This document shows positions 5,323-7,794 of a stretch of 7,794 bases of DNA, piece after piece. The position numbers were made by a program, and so were the translations under genes. The DNA is taken from the NCBI GenBank assembly GCA_035295665.1, contig DATGIQ010000494.1, positions 1 through 7,794 of the forward strand, in the 5' to 3' direction. The notes beneath the pieces were generated by a model. That model had not been told where the DNA came from and ran no database searches. It was given only the letters and a program-made list of their open reading frames with translations. Numbering within the stretch: position 1 is the first letter of the stretch; every line of letters begins with the position of its first letter. This DNA comes from DATGIQ01 sp035295665. GTDB lineage: Bacteria; Planctomycetota; Planctomycetia; Gemmatales; Gemmataceae.

Positions 5323-5369
5323 GGGTGGCGCCTGGCGGGAAAAGCAATTTACTCTTCCGCGCGCCACCC
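5323..5369 (-). terminator. Interrupted hairpin after the Ig-repeat gene, possible terminator
   Basis: GGGTGGCGC (5323-5331) and GCGCCACCC (5361-5369) are perfect 9-bp inverted arms. Inside them GCGG-G-AA (5335-5341) pairs with TTCCGC (5355-5360) with one bulged G, leaving a 13-nt loop. In minus-strand direction it begins 10 nt after the TAA stop (5380-5382) of the surface-protein gene. Only a short TTTT follows, about 15 nt past the stem, so termination may be weak and some transcripts could read into the acyltransferase gene. A further GTGGCGC copy lies at 5311-5317. The remainder of the 5228-5379 gap holds no gene. Confidence 0.4.
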
Positions 5370-5379
5370 GCCACCTTTG

Positions 5380-7794
5380 TTAGTGTCCGAGGAAGTCGTA
5401 GAGGGCGTAGCCCTGATTGCTGCCCTGGCCGAAGTAGCTGTTGTTGCCGCTGGTGCCGCCATCAACGGTGCCGAAGAGGGTCGTGACCTGTGCGGCGGAC
5501 AGCGAGTTGCTGCCGCTGCTGAGCATGACCGCCAGTTCGTAGCCAACCGAAAGACCATTCTGCGCATTGTTCAACGTCACCGTATCGGTGCCGGTGCCGG
5601 CGTCATCGATGGCGAGCCCTCCCTGGGTGGTGTGGGTGACGGTGTCGTTTTCTAGATTGATATTGAGATTGTCGCTCGTGCTGCTTTGGGCCTGGATGGT
5701 TAGATCCAAGCAGGCCGTGTTCAGGACGCTGATCGCTGGGCTGCCGGGACCCACGGTGATGTTGAGGTCATTGCGGGCCGTGACGTTGCTCACGCTGGCA
5801 CTATCCGGTCCGGTGGCCCCGAGATTGAGGACATCGGCGCTGATGCCAGTGAGCGTGAAGTTGTCGCTCCCGGAGCCAGCATTGATGACTATGCTGCCTG
5901 GGATGGTGGTGCCTGAAGGCGTCCCCGCATTGCCAACGGTGATTCCGGAGAGCGTAAAGCTATCGGCACCGGCGCCCGCGCTGATGGTAATGCTGCCGGG
6001 GATTGTGATACCCGAGAGCGTCACGTCGTTGTTGCCGTCGGCCAACGAGATGATAATGGCGGAGACGGCGCTAAAGGAGGCGGGAGCGGTCGAGCCGTTG
6101 ATGGCGCTGGCATCGCCGGTAACCAGGAGATTGCCTTGGGGATCTTGGGTCACCGTGAAGCCGCCTCCAGCGGCCACCGTGAGGGTGAGGGTGCCGCTCG
6201 CATCCAGGGTGGTCGTCACATCGCCTCGAATGGGCGGAGCGGTAACCGTCTCGTAGCCCCACATCCGGCCGGTACTGGCCGCATAGCTATTGTCTCCGTT
6301 ATACCGAGCCGTAATGGTATGGGTGCCCACCGGCAGCGCCGTGGTCGTCAACGTGGCGACGGCATAGGAGCCTCCGTTCGTGACGGCCACCGGAGCGGCA
6401 AAGTTCACGCCATCGACCTGGAACTGGACGGTACCGGTGGGCAGGAAGTAGGAGAAGGGAGAGACCGTCGCGGTCAAGGTGACCGGCTGGCCCGCCTGTA
6501 CGGTCGAGCTGGAGGTGGTCACCTGCGTGGTCGTGGGCGTGCTCCCCGCACTGGTCACGGTCAGGCCGCCCGCCAAGGTGCCGTTGCTGCTCAGGAAGAT
6601 GGCATCGCCGCTGTAGGTGGCGGTGATCGTTTGGGTCCCCGTCGTCAGCAGGGAGCCGGTGAAGCTGGCCGTGGTCACGCCGCCTACGGTGCTTAACGTT
6701 CCCTGGCCGATGCTCGTGCCGTTATCGCTGAAGATCACGGTGCCGGTCGGATAGCCCACGGCCGTACTGGGCGGGACGGTGATGCTCACGGTGGCCGTGA
6801 AGGTAACCGGCTGACCGTACCGAGCCGCATTGGTCGAAGACGTAACTGTCGTGGTGGTGCCGATCGTGCTGGCCGTGCTCACCGTCTGGGTCCATATTCC
6901 ACTGCTCGTCAGGAAGCTGCCGTCGCCTGAGTAGCTGGCGGTGATCGTGTGGGCGCCTGCGCTCAGGCTGGCGGTGCTGAAGCTGGCTGTGGTGACGCCG
7001 CCTGCGGTGCTCAGCGGAGCCTGGCCCAGCGTGGTCGAACCATCGAAGAAGGTGACCATGCCGGTGGGCACGCCTCCCTGGGTGCTGCCCGTGGCGAGGG
7101 GGCTAACGGTGGCGGTAAAACAAACCATTTCCCCCACCGACGAGGGATTGGCCGAAGGGCTGACCGCCGTGCTCGTGCCGGCCATCGTCACGGTTTGACC
7201 GCCCGCTAGCGTCCCGCTGCTGGCCGCGAAGTTGCTGTCGCCCCCGTAGCTGGCCGTGATCGTATGCGCGCCCACCGCCAAGCCGGCCGTGCTGAAGCTG
7301 GCCATGGCCAGGCCGAGGCTGGTGCCGATTGCCGCTTGGCCGAGGAGGGTCGAGCCATCGTAGAAGGTGACCATGCCCGTCGGCATGTCGAGGCTACTGG
7401 CGAGGACGACGGCGCTAAAGGTCACCGTTTGCCCGAACAGTGATGGCTCGACCGAGGAAGCCAAGCTCAGGGTCGTGCTCGTCGTGCCGGTCATGATTGT
7501 CTGGCCACCTGCGAGCGTGCCGGAGCTGGTGGCGAAGTTGCGGTCCCCACCATAGCTGGCCGTGATGGTATGCGTGCCCGCCCCGAGAGACGACGTGGTG
7601 AGGGTGGCCGTGATCTGGCCGCCGGAGTTCGTGATTACCACCGGACCACCCACATTGATGCCATCGGCCTGGAACTGGACCGTGCCGGTCGGCAGGTAGC
7701 TGCTGGAGTTCGTGGGAGTAATGGTGGCCGTGAACGTCACGGGCTGGCCGGCGAGCGCGGGATCCAGCGACATGGCCACGCTGGTCGTGGTCGG
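5380..7794 (-). CDS. Large Ig-like repeat surface/exported protein, N-terminus beyond the window
   Basis: The minus-strand frame is open through the window end. Codons before the first possible start (GTG 7779) read P-T-T-T-S, matching the junction between repeats, so the true start lies outside. The visible part has five Ig-like (Big_3-type) domains of about 100 residues, each with 'PTGxVxFxxDG' in the middle and 'GTHTITAxYxGDxxF' near the end. Then comes a Gly/Asn/Asp-rich region (about residue 524 on, counting GTG 7779 as 1) with beta-solenoid-like repeats, and a C-terminus ending G-Y-A-L-Y-D-F-L-G-H. Such proteins are normally exported and serve as adhesins or envelope scaffolds; the export signal would be in the missing part. 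Odd points: no lysine in 799 residues, six Arg and five Glu, and two isolated Cys (220, 690). No catalytic domain is seen. The function is inferred only from architecture. Confidence 0.9.
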   Translation of the reverse strand, partial: PTTTSVAMSLDPALAGQPVTFTATITPTNSSSYLPTGTVQFQADGINVGGPVVITNSGGQITATLTTSSLGAGTHTITASYGGDRNFATSSGTLAGGQTIMTGTTSTTLSLASSVEPSLFGQTVTFSAVVLASSLDMPTGMVTFYDGSTLLGQAAIGTSLGLAMASFSTAGLAVGAHTITASYGGDSNFAASSGTLAGGQTVTMAGTSTAVSPSANPSSVGEMVCFTATVSPLATGSTQGGVPTGMVTFFDGSTTLGQAPLSTAGGVTTASFSTASLSAGAHTITASYSGDGSFLTSSGIWTQTVSTASTIGTTTTVTSSTNAARYGQPVTFTATVSITVPPSTAVGYPTGTVIFSDNGTSIGQGTLSTVGGVTTASFTGSLLTTGTQTITATYSGDAIFLSSNGTLAGGLTVTSAGSTPTTTQVTTSSSTVQAGQPVTLTATVSPFSYFLPTGTVQFQVDGVNFAAPVAVTNGGSYAVATLTTTALPVGTHTITARYNGDNSYAASTGRMWGYETVTAPPIRGDVTTTLDASGTLTLTVAAGGGFTVTQDPQGNLLVTGDASAINGSTAPASFSAVSAIIISLADGNNDVTLSGITIPGSITISAGAGADSFTLSGITVGNAGTPSGTTIPGSIVINAGSGSDNFTLTGISADVLNLGATGPDSASVSNVTARNDLNITVGPGSPAISVLNTACLDLTIQAQSSTSDNLNINLENDTVTHTTQGGLAIDDAGTGTDTVTLNNAQNGLSVGYELAVMLSSGSNSLSAAQVTTLFGTVDGGTSGNNSYFGQGSNQGYALYDFLGH
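5842..6006 (-). repeat. Tandem beta-solenoid-like repeats in the C-terminal region of the surface protein
   Basis: Two 22-residue copies of the pattern T-I-P-G-S-I-x-I-x-A-G-x-G-x-D-x-F-T-L-x-G-I lie at residues 592-613 (6006-5941) and 625-646 (5907-5842), 33 residues apart. A partial copy, 'DVTLSGI', precedes them (585-591). Regular D/N and G turns alternating with short hydrophobic strands suggest stacked beta-solenoid rungs. They are only loosely like RTX nonapeptides, and no canonical GGxGxDxUx run is seen, so calcium binding is not claimed. Confidence 0.65.
6211..7794 (-). repeat. Array of five Ig-like domain repeats (about 310 nt each)
   Basis: Approximate units in reading order: 7794-7474, 7473-7165, 7164-6850, 6849-6529 and 6528-6211. 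Units 1 and 5 share a subtype with 'LPTGTVQFQ(A/V)DG(I/V)N', 'TN' and 'ATLTT'. Units 2, 3 and 4 share another with 'PTG(M/T)V(T/I)F', 'LGQ' or 'IGQ' and (in 3 and 4) 'GGVTTASF'. Nucleotide conservation is visible too: the + strand text 'cctggaactggac' occurs at both ends of the array, near 6418 and 7669. The array probably continues beyond the window. Confidence 0.85.

Noticed and set aside
6220..6228. RGD tripeptide (residues 518-520 of the surface protein)
   Set aside because: A three-residue match is expected by chance in a protein this long, and a bacterial integrin ligand has no other support here.
5567..6256. 229-codon plus-strand hydrophobic open frame inside the surface-protein gene
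   Set aside because: It is the complement of repetitive Thr/Gly/Ser codons of the real gene. The apparent hydrophobicity comes from that codon pattern.

Overview
The window is GC-rich (roughly 60% by eye) and looks like chromosomal DNA from a Planctomycetota bacterium, probably a Pirellulales-type lineage. That placement is inference. It rests on the style of the RimI-like acetyltransferase, a cytidylate kinase with an EGRDQGT motif, a secreted protein with a C-terminal domain of the form 'NTYSQPVSIVINNRRSY...VPAGSFTYEILGV...VTRTVAADK', an HGSNAT/DUF5009-like membrane acyltransferase, and a very long Ser/Thr/Gly-rich Ig-like repeat protein. No rRNA, tRNA, CRISPR array, transposase or phage gene was seen.

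Layout. The left half (1-3824) is read on the + strand: a MazG-like nucleotide pyrophosphohydrolase, probably cut at its N-terminus by the window edge (1-318); a 431-nt gap with a candidate promoter and several small dyads (319-749); a RimI-type N-acetyltransferase (750-1283); an overlapping membrane-anchored or secreted hypothetical protein (1243-2394) with a strong internal translation start; cytidylate kinase cmk (2462-3127); and a PlsC-type acyltransferase (3150-3824). The spacing from rimI to plsC suggests one transcription unit. The right half (3977-7794) is read on the - strand: a Ig-like repeat surface protein, cut at its N-terminus by the window end (5380-7794), then the multi-pass acyltransferase (3977-5227). 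The two halves converge on a 152-nt intergenic region that holds a perfect 24-bp inverted repeat (extended stem of about 28 bp), almost centred between the two stop codons.

Function. The + strand cluster is mostly housekeeping: nucleotide-pool cleaning, modification of ribosomal protein S18, CMP/dCMP phosphorylation and phosphatidic acid synthesis. The cmk-plsC pair also occurs together in other bacteria. The - strand genes concern the cell surface: a large adhesive or structural exoprotein and a membrane enzyme that probably acetylates a sugar amine or other extracytoplasmic acceptor.

I found no clear new defence, mobile or biosynthetic system. The items most worth a second look are the inverted repeat between the convergent genes, the single open frame that seems to hold either one fused protein or a second gene, the Tyr-to-Phe change at the presumed general acid of RimI, and the complete lack of lysine in at least 799 residues of the surface protein.
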